From assembly GCA_029204225.1 (NCBI GenBank), contig CM055111.1, positions 2,244,421-2,308,420 of the forward strand: 64,000 bases of DNA, read 5' to 3'. This document shows positions 1 through 9,473 of this stretch, piece after piece. Each line of letters starts with the position of its first letter. Within the stretch, counting starts at the first letter, position 1. A program made the translations under genes and the position numbers. Origin of the DNA: Diphasiastrum complanatum (taxonomy: Eukaryota > Streptophyta > Lycopodiopsida > Lycopodiales > Lycopodiaceae). Under the pieces are notes generated by a model. The model saw nothing but the letters and a program-made list of their open reading frames with translations, had not been told where the DNA came from and searched no databases.

Positions 1-597
1 CAAATATGTGTAAGAAGAGACGACCTCTAAAGGTTGACAATCCCATAGAAGCACTTGACCTTACATGAATTCCCAAGAAGTGTTGAAGACCATAGCCTTG
101 GTCTTCGCAATATTACCTCCCATTGAGGAAAGCGGTCTGGACATCCATTTGATGGACTTCGAGATCTGCTGCAGCTGAGCAAAACGAACGTAATACAACT
201 CCTCTCTGGAGCGTGACATGAGTACAACATCATCAACATAGAGCATAATCGAGATCAGTAAGTTGCATAAAGTACATCCCTCACCTCCATCCTGCACAAT
301 CATTTGGTCCAACTCATCGATATAAAGTCCAAACAAGCTAGGGGATAGTGAGCATCCTTGCTTCACTCCAATGGTGCTATAAACCTATTGAGATATGCCC
401 TCCTCAGAATAGAAGCAACCTATCACTCTCTCACATAAACTCATAATCGCCAAGACTGTATATGAATGGAAGCCAAGATCATATTATCTCTAGATAAGTA
501 AGTGTCTCAGAACAGAGTCAAAGGCCTTATGAAAATCCACAAAACAACAGTATACCCACTCTCGTCTGGTCCACGACATGGCAAGTCCTGCAAGCTT
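1..597 (-). pseudogene. LINE reverse transcriptase fragment (decayed)
   Basis: Minus-strand remnant of a non-LTR retrotransposon reverse transcriptase, the enzyme that copies element RNA at a nicked target. Read from high to low coordinates it shows motif A as FVDFHKAFDSV near 520-550, a GVKQGCSLSPSLFGLYI block near 310-370, and the catalytic YVDD box (LYVDDVVLM) near 215-245. The longest open stretch is 366-61 (101 codons), beginning just inside the GVKQG block. Stops and a frame change separate it from motif A, and the reading decays again before the window edge. The 5' parts (endonuclease, ORF1) are absent on the right, where the CACGTGGC repeat begins. The motif spacing fits plant LINEs rather than Gypsy or Copia RTs. 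The clade is not assigned. Confidence 0.85.
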
Positions 598-842
598 AGG
601 GTTTTCCACATGGCAAACCACGTAGGTCTAACATAGGCTTGTGTGGCAAGCCAACAGGCTTTGCCACGTAGGCCTGAGTGGACCTAGAGAGAGAAAGAGG
701 TGGGGCTCAAAAGCTGTGGCAAGCCACGTAGGCCTACCATAGGCTTGTGTAGCAGACCACATAGGCCTGCTATCTACCAAGCCTATCATAGGTTGCCACG
801 TGGCAAGTCACGTATGGCTGCCACGTGGCAAATCATGCAGGC
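598..842. repeat. CACGTGGC palindrome-rich repeat, left part
   Basis: Short palindromic words such as GCCACGTGGC and GGCAAGCCACGTAGGCC recur every few tens of bases, together with a conserved phrase ending in GGACCTAGAGAGAGAAAG near 679. The same phrases appear at 6380-7067 on the far side of the Copia element, so this is one array split by that insertion. No coding potential is visible. It could be satellite-like or the internal part of a non-autonomous element. Confidence 0.75.
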
Positions 843-1320
843 TGTAGGAAATAGAAGCCTAAGGATCCAGGATCTTAACTATTCAATCACACAAAGCATT
901 CTCAAAAGGAAGAGAGAGATGGCTAGAAACCCTCTTGTAGAAACTCGTGGACAGCCAAGGAGAATAGTCAATATTGCTTACAAAAGCTCATACAAATGGG
1001 ATGCAAAAACATACATAGTGTAAGATGACTATCTAACTTCATGACTATTGGCTATCCAACTACTTGACTATTGACTATCCAACTTTCTATAAGTTACATA
1101 GAAAGAATAAGATACCTCCAATATGTCAAGTTGAAGTATTTAATGTCACAATTAGGCCTAGTGGACCCACGAGTCCTTACTAAGTTAAGAATATACTAAC
1201 TTGGCTAACTCTAAGTTTATTAGGCCTAATGGAGATAAATAAACCTTGGTTACGCAACTCTTGACCTTTTGGGTCGAAGTAACCTATGGTAATGTAAGCA
1301 ATTCCATTTATATTCCAACA
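843..1320 (-). repeat. Copia 3' LTR
   Basis: Begins TGTAGGAAATAG and ends ATTCCAACA on the + strand, so the minus-sense LTR runs TGTTGG...CCTACA with canonical TG/CA ends. It matches 5899-6379 along its whole length. A purine-rich stretch (AGAAGGG in minus sense) sits at 1321-1328, as expected for a polypurine tract. Confidence 0.93.
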
Positions 1321-1594
1321 CCCTTCTGTAAAGAAAATGCATAACATAACATGAAGTAACTTCTCGAAAAAGAAAAATGCAACTTTCTGTCCGAACTTCA
1401 CGTCGCCAAATAAACTTCGCACCGAAGTAGTCGAAATCTCATTCCCAATCATGTCCAACATCTAAAAGGAAAAGAATGTGTAATAGTGAAGCATCAAGTC
1501 GAAGGGTGAGGATTTGCATGCTCCATCCGAAGTAGGGAACCAACATAAACTCGGCAATAAGTTGAAACATGGACTTGTAATCCATCATAGGCTC

Positions 1595-2598
1595 TCACAT
1601 CATTCGAAAAAATTTCTTACCATAAGGACAATAGAAAAGAGTACCAAACTCTTTTGGCATCACGTCCTCCCAAACCTTACCATCAATGACTTGCTCACAT
1701 AGAATAGGCAATGTACCAACATCATGATGAAGAGTAAGTGTAGAACCAAAAGAATCAGCAAGAGGTACTGATTTTAAAGAGGCATGTGCCTTCCCTTCAT
1801 AATAAGACATTTCTTTCTTGTCCTGCAAAGTCTTCAATAGCCGACAAGGAACTGTTATGGGCTGTTCAACACTTTGCTGCTGCCCAAAGTGTTCCCAACA
1901 TGGACCATGTTGTCCATAATCTTCCGCAGGCCGTTCCCAAAGCATAATGGACTGCTCATGATGTAAAATGGACTGTAAATGACCAAAAGAAGATGACTGA
2001 ACCTGCTGTCCAACGTCTTCATCATAAAAATCTGGCAAACTATCAAGAGATGCATCAACGATGGCGTCAAAGCTGTCCCTCGAAGAGGCATGGGATGACA
2101 TAGAAGATTCTTCAAGTAATGAAAAATTCTCTCCAAACAAATGCTTGCTCAAAAGTACTAGTTGACATATGTTGACTCCTTCCTCGATTAGTACAAAACG
2201 GGTTCAAAGAGTGCTCGAATTTTTCAGCCTTTGCCAAAACATCATATTGAAAAGGTTTCGCATTAAACTTTTCACTAATGCATCCATCACATGCATCAAC
2301 TTGTGGCGACTTGAAAAAGATTGCTTCAACATCTGCTCAATGTATCGTTGTTCAGAGATGAAGATTCCAACCCCATGTGGAAGATCAACAAGAACCCGAG
2401 TCATGAGTGAGTTTTATACTCCTCTTGCATCGCATCCTCCCAACATTTTACTCCTCTGGCCTGCTCATAAAAAACAGGTTCTACTGCACTATCCTCAATA
2501 GAAGCCAGAGCAAAATCAGAAAAATCAGCAAATTCTACTGATTTAGTAGAGGTACAAGTCTTCCCTTCATAGAAATGATCCACTTTATTGTTCTGCAA
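1595..2598 (-). pseudogene. Copia pol remnant: duplicated linker and collapsed reverse transcriptase
   Basis: This stretch should encode reverse transcriptase and RNase H. Instead, on the minus strand, the linker that precedes RT ends at WEDAMQEEYKTHS near 2400-2430 and is followed almost at once by a late-RT phrase, GIFISEQRYIEQMLK, near 2330-2375, so most of RT including its YVDD box is gone. A second copy of the linker lies at 1700-2000. It shares the aligned protein phrases YYEGKAHASLKSV and FYEGKTCTSTKSV, plus matching DNA words. The 185-codon open frame 2152-1595 covers this second linker. I interpret it as deletion plus local duplication in a dead element. Confidence 0.75.
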
Positions 2599-2840
2599 AG
2601 TCTACAACCCATTTAGGGACTGGTTTGGGCTGTCCGACAACCTTACCTTTGTCAACACTTTGCTGTCCAAAGTGTTCCGAACTTGGACCTTGCTGTCCAA
2701 TGTTTTCCAAACTTGGACCTTGCTGTCCAACGTCTTCAACTTCACCATAAATAGGTTCTTCTTAATGAACTATGGAGTGCAAAATTGAAGAAGTAGTGGG
2801 CTGTCCACTAGAAGTAGATGGCAGTCCCTCCTCTTCATGA

Positions 2841-3815
2841 TTAGATGGCAAAACCAAATCTGGAAATATTTTCAACATGTGCATCATGGGGGAAGTCCCC
2901 TTTCATGACATGATTGGGCGCAACATCATAGGAGGTCTTTTCATCAAAATGAACATCATGACTCACTATGATTTTATTAGTATCCATATTGAACAACCTA
3001 TAGCCCTTGATTTCACTACTGTAGCCAACAAATATGCTTTTAACTCCTTTATCATCAAGCTTGGTTCTTAGCTTATCGGGAACGAAAGCATAAGCCGTGC
3101 AACCAAAGATGTGAAAGTGAGAAACGGTAGGCTTCTTACCATACCAAACTTCATAAGGAGTTAATACCTTCAAGGCTTTAGTAGGACACTGATTACTAAT
3201 GTAAGCCGCCGTTATAACCGCTTCAGCCCAAAACTTGTGAGGTAGGCCCTTTGCCTTGAGCATGCATCGAGCCATCTCCATGATAGTGGAGATTCTTTCT
3301 TTCGGCAACACCGTTTTGGTGAGGTGTGTAAGGAGTTGTCATTTGATGATAAATACCTTTGCTTTGAAGCTAAGTACCGAACGTATTCTTTATATATTCC
3401 CCTCCTCGGACGGTATGTAAGATCTTCAAAGAGTGCCCAAACTGATTTTCTATCATTGCTAGAAATTCCTTAAAGCGTTGAAAAACTTCAGATTTTGCCT
3501 TCATAAGATAAATCCATGTAAATCTTGAAAGGTCATCAATAAAAGTAGGAAAATATTACACCTTCCAATGGATTCGGTCCTCATTGGACCACATACATCA
3601 CTATGAACCAAATCAAATTTGCCATCAACTCGAATAGTTCCATCAATTGGAAAAGCTTGCCTTTGAAATTTTCCAAGTATGCATCCTTCGCATACATGTC
3701 CTTCGGGATGCTCAATATTAGGAATCTCTTCAACCATATTGAATCTCTTCAACATCTTCAAGCTAGCAAAGTTGAGATGTCCAAACCCAGCATGCCATAA
3801 TTCAGCCAACTCCAA
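2841..3815 (-). pseudogene. Copia integrase (gag_pre-integrase and rve core), frameshifted
   Basis: Integrase joins the element's DNA to the host chromosome. On the minus strand the gag_pre-integrase zinc module is clear at 3815-3550: LWHAGFGHLNF supplies the histidines and HVCEGCILGKFQRQAF the cysteines, followed by FDLVHSDVCGPM at the start of the catalytic core. After a break, TVRGGEY (the usual D before RGG is changed) and HQNGVAERKN are readable in other frames around 3300-3440. The second long frame (3311-2841) continues with FWAEAVITAAYISNQCP and YEVWYGKKP to the end of the domain. Stops and a frame change between the two parts make the protein non-functional. Confidence 0.88.
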
Positions 3816-4018
3816 AGAATGTGAACTTGATGCAACAAGACAAAAAGATGATGAAGCTCTTCACTCATAGGTATCCATAAGGAACAATCCACCACGTAAT
3901 GTTCCCGAAGCAATGATCATAAGAGATCTCTTTGGGTCTTTGATAAGACATTTGTCTTCTTCGAATTCCACAACCAATCCTTGGTTCATAATTGTAGACA
4001 CTGAAATGAGAGTCTTTT

Positions 4019-5008
4019 TTATTTTTGGAACATAAAGCACATTACGAATGTACTTCCCTCACCATTGGGTAAGATAATGGGGATCACTCCAATACCTTTG
4101 ATAGGATAAGAGGTGTTATCAACACCTTGAACTTTGCTTCCATCATGCACTTTTACAAGCTTTGTGAAGACTTCTTTGTGATAAGTCATATGGCGTGTGG
4201 CACCGCTATCAATCACCCAATCAATAGATGAAAAAACAGCAACTTGTAAAGTTGAAGATGAGCTATTTTCTACTGAAAAACCAGCAAGATTTGAAGTGGT
4301 AGAAATCTCCTCTTGAGGAGAGATGAGATTATTAGTGACAAAAGCATAATCATTATTGAAAAGATTATCTTCCTTTCCAAATTGTTGTTCCAAAGTAATA
4401 ATTGCGGTACTTGTATCGTTACCTTTCTCTTTTTCCTTTGCAAGTCTCTTCTTACATTCTTTAATGTGATGCCCAAACTTCTTGCAATAGTGGCACTTAC
4501 CATTCTTCTTGGAGCCTCGATCTTGAGCTTCCTTAGATTTTTGATCATCTTTGGAAGTTTTGAAAGAAGGCTTCCCTTTCCACTTGCCTTTGCCTTTGCC
4601 TTTTGCAAAGAAAGCTTGATCTTCTAGTTCACCAAAGTTGATCCTTGTTTGCTCTTCTTAAAGAAATAAGCCAACAAGTTCGTCGAAGGAGATTTGCTGT
4701 CCCCTAAGAGAAATGCTCAATGATGACACAAATGGAAGGTAAGAATTAGGAAGAGAGTTGAGAGTAATAGATACAAATTGGGAGTTCTCAATCACCTCAT
4801 CAATACTAAGAAGCTCCTCTCGAAGATCCTTGATCTTCGTCAAGTGGTTTGTAAGCAAATCACCTTCTTGCATCTTCAAGATAGAAAGTTGATTTCGAAG
4901 ATATACCACTTTTGCTGCATTCTTTACTTGAAACATCTTGGCAAGAGTCTCCCAAGCACTTTTGGAAATCTTGCATGATCTAATATGAGGAAGGATAGAT
5001 CTCTTCAC
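4019..5008 (-). pseudogene. Copia gag with CCHC zinc knuckle and start of protease
   Basis: Gag packages the element RNA, and the protease matures the polyprotein. The minus-strand frame 5008-4658 reads as the Copia gag core (UBN2 type), with AWETLAKMFQVKNAAKV and TLNSLPNSYLPFVSSL. Around 4480-4510 the nucleocapsid zinc knuckle CHYCKKFGHHIKEC has the C-x2-C-x4-H-x4-C pattern. The protease active-site motif is WVIDSGATRHMT near 4185-4230, with the D-S-G triad intact. The open frames do not join into one, so frameshifts are present near 4610-4660. The N-terminal gag up to about 5260 is interrupted by stops. Confidence 0.88.
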
Positions 5009-5256
5009 TGATAATGCAATGATGGAATGTGCTTGTGCCTCTCGTCAATCCCACTTCTTTTGCTCATCGGAAGACACCTTCGTAGATAAAGAAGTAGTTG
5101 TTCTAGATGGTGTAATAGGTGCCAAGGTAGGCGGCCTCTCTTCGTCACCATTAACTACTTTCCATAAACCTTTTGCAATAAGAAGGTTCTTAATCATGTA
5201 GCACGACAAAGAATAGTTTGTGCCATCTAGCCTATCTTCAAATAAAAACCAATAGA

Positions 5257-5885
5257 CTCCGATTCTTTAGCCATAACATAAAAATCAGCTTATTGTAAAT
5301 AGGAAATAGACTTTCCAAGACATAATCTACTCAAAGGGTAGCAACCTCAAAGTTGAAATTATGAGCACAATAGATTGCAATACTCCACATGCAATTTGCT
5401 CAACAAGTAATGAAATAGGTGGCTGATTTCTGCACAAAAAACAAAATGCTCACAAATAGATAGACTTCAAATGAAGCCAAAACCAAAACCAAAAATTTGT
5501 GGCTAAAAAGAGTGCACACTATGTGCATATAGAGCTGATGGTAGCGTCCTACTCCAAGCTCACCAACATAGAAATTTCAGCAAGAAATATGTCCAAAACA
5601 CATGTATCTTCATTTGTAGATGGGCGCCCTCCTAGAAAGAAATAAATCTGAAATTTTTATCATGTAATTGAGTCAAAATCACATGCAATTGGTTTGAGCA
5701 TGGACGCCCTACTGGTAGCTCTCAAATAGGTGAAGGTGCCCTACAATTTCCTGCAAAAAAGTTATAAGAAGATGAACAAATTCTTCTCCTACAGAAATCA
5801 GCAGCTTGATGATTTTCTGCTACCAAAACGGGAAGAACATAGCTTCCTATTGGGCGCCCTCCTGCAAGCAATCTGATCACCTAAA
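5257..5885. other. Copia 5' untranslated leader
   Basis: This 0.6 kb lies between the primer-binding site and the first gag-like codons on the minus strand. The phrase GGGCGCCCTCCT occurs near 5622 and again near 5852, with GGACGCCCTACT near 5703. I see no gene in it. Confidence 0.5.
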
Positions 5886-5898
5886 GGCTTTGATACCA
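5886..5898 (-). promoter_or_regulatory. Copia primer-binding site
   Basis: Minus-sense TGGTATCAAAGCC directly abuts the LTR at 5899. It is the complement of the 3' end of plant initiator tRNA-Met, the usual primer for Copia reverse transcription, apart from one A in place of G. Confidence 0.88.
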
Positions 5899-6379
5899 TA
5901 TAAGAAATAGAAGCGTAAGGATCCAGGATCTTAACTATTCAATCACACAAAGCATTCTCAAAAGAAAGAGACAGATGGCTAGAAACCCTCTTGAGAAACT
6001 CGTGGACAGCCAACGAGAATAGCTAATATTGCTTACAAAAGTATCTCATACAAATGGGATGCACACATGTACATAGTCCAAGATGACTATCTAACTTCAT
6101 GACTATTGGCTATCCAACTACTTGACTATTGACTATCCAACTTTCTATAAGTTACATAGAAAGAATAAGGTACCTCCAACATGTCAAGTTGGGGGTATTT
6201 AATGTCACAATTAAGCCTAGTGGGCCCACGATTCCCTATTAAGTTAAGAATATACTAACTTGGCTAACTCTAAGTTTAGTAGGCCTATTGGAGATAAATA
6301 AACGATGGTTACACAACACTCGACCTTTTGGGTCAAAGTAACCTATGGTAATGTAAGCTATTCCATTTACATTCCAACA
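5899..6379 (-). repeat. Copia 5' LTR
   Basis: Full-length partner of 843-1320, ending ATTCCAACA at 6379. The outermost bases at 5899 read TATAAG instead of TGTAGG, so the inner edge has picked up two changes. In minus orientation this copy carries the element promoter. Confidence 0.93.
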
Positions 6380-7065
6380 CAAGCTTGGGGTTAGCCAAGT
6401 GGCAAGCCACATAGGCCCATCATAGGCTGGCTCTACCTACGTGGTCAAACATCTGCCAAGCCTGTCGCACATTGCCACGTGGCAAGCCACGTAGGTCTGC
6501 CACATGACAAATCATGTAGGCTTGAGGTTTGCCATGTGGCAAGCCATGTAGGCCTACCATAGGCTTGTATGGCAAGCCAACCGGGCTCTGCCATGTAGGC
6601 TCGAGTGGACCTAGAGAGAGAGATATAGGTGGGCTCAAAAGTTGCCACATGGCAAGCCACGTAGGCCTACCATAGGCTTGCGTGGCAGGCCACATAGGCA
6701 TGGCAAAGGTCTGATCTCTGCCACGCAAACATGTCGCAGGCTACCACATAGGCTTGCCATAGGCTTGTATGGCAAGCCAACCAAACTCTGTCATGTAGGC
6801 TTGAGTGGACCTAGAGAGAGAAAGTTGGGGCTCGCAAGTTGCCATGTGGCAAGCCATGTAGGCATGTCATGAGACAAACCACGCAGGCTTGGGACTTCAA
6901 GCCACATAGGCCTATCATAGGCTTGCGTGGCAGGTAATATAGGCATGACAGACTTGATGTCTGCCATGCAGGCATGTTGCAGTCTGCCACATAGGCTTGA
7001 CATGGGCTTGTGTGGCAAGCCAACTAAGCTATGCCACATAGGTATGCCATGCAGGCTTGAGTGGA

Positions 7066-7067
<2 letters not shown>
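6380..7067. repeat. CACGTGGC palindrome-rich repeat, right part
   Basis: Continuation of the array at 598-842. The phrase GAGTGGACCTAGAGAGAGA recurs at about 6602 and 6802, a spacing near 200 bp. A third, altered copy starting GAGTGGAAGGAGAGAGAG runs straight into the (GA)n tract at 7068. Palindromes such as GCCACGTGGCAAGCCACGTAG dominate. No coding sense is seen. Confidence 0.75.
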
Positions 7068-7129
<62 letters not shown>

Positions 7130-7145
7130 AAGAAGAAGAAGCTTT
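7068..7145. repeat. (GA)n-(GAA)n microsatellite
   Basis: About 29 GA units followed by four GAA units and GCTTTATTAA. It lies at the 3' end of the minus-strand non-LTR-like unit. Confidence 0.95.
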
Positions 7146-7290
7146 ATTAACGTCTTTTCTATGCCAAAAGGCATATAAGACGAACAAGTACATCTCGAGT
7201 GCCCCATAGTGTAGATCTCTTCCCAAGCACTTCATGATGGCCAGTTGCAGATGCAAAGCGTATGACAAGAGTGCTTGGGTCTTTCTTAGG

Positions 7291-7548
7291 TCACCATGCA
7301 GTATCCATATCCTTGTGATGGTGTTGAAGACTCTCTTCAAGAAACTTTTTACCATCACCAATAGCATCATGGGAGTTCGTAATACCTCTGGCTCGGACAT
7401 TGAGAGCCTTCTGCTCTCGCAAACGGCTCTCGGTGAACATAGCCGAGATGAAGGAAGATGGAGGTGGTAGAACAACAATATTAGCGCCTTTAAGCACATC
7501 TGCCTTGGATCGAACAACGGTATGGACAGTGGTATGATGCTGTTCCAC
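7291..7548 (-). pseudogene. Truncated ORF1-like fragment (copy 1)
   Basis: An 85-codon minus-strand frame closely matching residues 1-82 of the copy 2 protein at 8239-8748. It contains KADVLKGANIVVLPPPSSF and LREQKALNVRARGI. After DTAW a frame change occurs, and the remaining RRM coding continues in another frame as far as LGKRSTL near 7205, where it breaks off at the joint to the 3' segment. It is therefore a broken copy. Confidence 0.6.
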
Positions 7549-7922
7549 TTGACTTTCAAGCTGTTGGATCTTAGCTGACGTAGTCGAATGAGATGAAGCT
7601 TCGAGTTTGATGGCTGTAACTTCTTTCTTGAGATCATCGATAGACGAACCTAGTTTCTGAAGATGAGATTGAACAGCTTGGATTGTAGCTTCAAGAGAAA
7701 GAAGTGTTTTACGATGGTCGTTGAGATATTCATATGAATGTAACTAATCTGCCCAAATGACGGAGATCATAAAGCCTGGAGGCACCGGTGACCCCTCTCC
7801 TGAGGTATTCGGGGTCAAAGGGTCGGCTATAATGGATTCACTATTAGTGAGAAGAGGATCTGACAGAGAAATAGGGATTGCAACTGGAATTGAAGGTGAA
7901 GGTGGATCGAAGGTAGGTGCAA

Positions 7923-7930
<8 letters not shown>

Positions 7931-8011
<81 letters not shown>

Positions 8012-8050
8012 AGAAGAAGAAGAAGAAGAAGAAGAAGATGAAGAAGAAGC
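7931..8050. repeat. (GA)n-(GAA)n microsatellite
   Basis: About 39 GA units, then about 13 GAA-type units with one GAT interruption, ending at GCTTTATTAACG. Open frames of Arg-Glu or Ser-Leu runs over it are artefacts. Confidence 0.95.
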
Positions 8051-8238
8051 TTTATTAACGTCTTTTCCATGCCAAAAGGCGAATAAGACGAGCAAGTACA
8101 TCAAGTAAAGTGGACTCAAGACGGAGCAGTGCCGTCAACCAACATAACTGAAAAACAATCTAACTAAGAAGAGGATAGTGTCCAGGATTATATGGTACGA
8201 AGACCATTTACAGATTCAACTGGCATCTCTTCAGTGCT

Positions 8239-8748
8239 CTAACTCTGAATAATCTCAGATATCTCATTAGTAGCAACATGTTTAATATCTATAAGGCGAA
8301 TGATACCATCCCTATAGATCAGCCGCTTTCCATTCATTATAGCCTCCTGTTTTACCGTTTTCCGTTCTTGAACCTGAATGAAAGTAAGGTCTTCATCCAG
8401 GTATATCGTGGTGCCCCGCAGTGTAGATCTCTTCCCTAGCACTTCATGACGGCCAGTTGCAGATGCAAACCGTATGACAAGAGTGTTTGGGTCTTTCTTA
8501 GGTCGCCATGCAGTATCCATATCCTTGTGGTGGTGTTGAAGACTCTCTTCAAGAAACTTTTTAGCTTCACCAACAACATCATGGGAGTTCGTAATACCTC
8601 TGACTCGGATATTAAGAGCCTTTTGCTCTCGCAAACGGCTCTCGGTGAACTTAGCCGAGATAAAAGAAGATGGAGGTGATAGAACAACAGTATTAGGACC
8701 TTTAAGCACATCTGCCCAGGATCGGACAGCGGTATGATGCTGTTCCAC
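8239..8748 (-). CDS. ORF1-like RRM protein of the non-LTR unit
   Basis: A 169-codon minus-strand frame. The visible order is a DVLKG motif (residues about 11-17), a basic segment LREQKALNIRVRGI (about 42-55), then an RRM-like stretch with PNTLVIRFASATGRHEVL (about 89-106), and a C-terminal LRGTTIYLDEDLTFIQVQER. The last phrase resembles the [LK]KGTxIFxxEDLT signature at the RRM/C-terminal domain border of L1-type ORF1 nucleic-acid chaperones. It is shorter than usual ORF1 proteins, lacks a clear coiled coil and has no CCHC knuckle. The frame is intact, but it may begin upstream because the first Met lies in conserved sequence. The match to ORF1 is by motif only. Confidence 0.6.
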   Translation of the reverse strand: MEQHHTAVRSWADVLKGPNTVVLSPPSSFISAKFTESRLREQKALNIRVRGITNSHDVVGEAKKFLEESLQHHHKDMDTAWRPKKDPNTLVIRFASATGRHEVLGKRSTLRGTTIYLDEDLTFIQVQERKTVKQEAIMNGKRLIYRDGIIRLIDIKHVATNEISEIIQS

Positions 8749-9417
8749 TTGACTTTCAAGCTGTTGGATCTTAGCTGACGTAGTCGAATGAGAGGAAGCT
8801 TCGATTTTGATGGTTGTAACTTCTTTCTTGAGATCTGCGATAGACGAATCTAGTTTTTGAAGGTGAGATTGTACAACTTGGATCGTAGCTTCAAAAGAAA
8901 GAAGTGTTTTTCAATGGTCGTTGAGATATTCATATGATCGTAACTGATTTGCACGAATGACGGAGATCATAAAGGCTGGAGGCACAGGTGATTCCTCTTC
9001 TAGGGTATTCGGGGTCAAAGGGTCGGCTAGAATGGATTCACTATTAGTGAGAAGAGGATCTGACGGAGAAACAGGGATTGCAACCGGAATAGAAGATGTG
9101 ATTCCAGATGCAGATGTGATGATTCCACCTGAAGCAGGTACAACAACGATGGAGATGGATTCCGGGCCAGCAGTTACAGGGGCAGGTACGATAGCAGCGA
9201 TGGAGATGGATTCCCGGCCAGAAGGATGCGGTGTAGGGTGCGGAATGGCGGTTTCTGGGCCAGCAGGGCGCTATGGAGCGTGGGGGGAATTACCTCCCCC
9301 CCTCTTGCATGGAGCCATCAGAAAAAGATGGAGCACGTTGGCAGCAGGTGGCTAGAAGGCAGCAGCGATGGAGGAGCAGAGATTAGCAGCAGCAGCCATC
9401 ACGCTCAGGCAGCCATC

Positions 9418-9420
<3 letters not shown>

Positions 9421-9471
<51 letters not shown>
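9421..9471. repeat. (GA)25 microsatellite
   Basis: Pure GA tract without an adjacent GAA tract. It marks the 5' (high) side of copy 2. The sequence beyond it (GTAAAGCATACAC) is unrelated to the conserved 3' segment. Confidence 0.95.

Positions 9472-9473
<2 letters not shown>

Larger units (their letters stand above)
843..6379 (-). mobile_element. Copia LTR retrotransposon with both LTRs, RT/RNase H lost
   Basis: A 5.5 kb element on the minus strand with two LTRs, a tRNA-Met type primer site next to the right LTR, and gag, zinc knuckle, protease and integrase in Copia order. The flanks give a near-perfect 5-bp target duplication, CAGGC at 838-842 and CAAGC at 6380-6384. By eye the LTRs differ at roughly 30-40 of about 480 positions, so the insertion is not recent. 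The reverse transcriptase is reduced to its edges and RNase H is missing, so the element cannot move by itself. It sits inside the CACGTGGC repeat. Confidence 0.93.
7068..7905 (-). mobile_element. Non-LTR-like unit, copy 1 (ORF1 fragment fused to 3' tail)
   Basis: Minus-strand unit that ends (low side) in a conserved 3' segment, with a perfect TGCCAAAAGGCA palindrome and TTAATAAAGC, followed by (CTT)n and (CT)n, seen as (GA)n at 7068-7125. Its body, 7205-7905, is closely similar to 8412-9100 of copy 2. The roughly 300 bp between the ORF1 fragment and the 3' segment in copy 2 are missing here, with the joint near 7200. The ORF1 part reads KADVLKG, then LREQKALNVRARGI and KKFLEESLQHHHKDMDTAW. 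The tail microsatellite merges with GAGAGAG of the host repeat. Confidence 0.7.
7931..9420 (-). mobile_element. Non-LTR-like unit, copy 2
   Basis: The longest pair-mate of copy 1. On the minus strand it holds an ORF1-like frame (8748-8239), a non-coding 3' region containing GTTGACGGCACTGCTCCGTC, the conserved segment with GCCTTTTGGCATGGAAAAG and TTAATAAAGC, and a tail of (CTT)n at 8050-8009 and (CT)n at 8009-7931. Its 5' side extends to about 9420, where another (GA)n tract begins. The unit is far shorter than a complete LINE and shows no reverse transcriptase or endonuclease. Confidence 0.7.
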
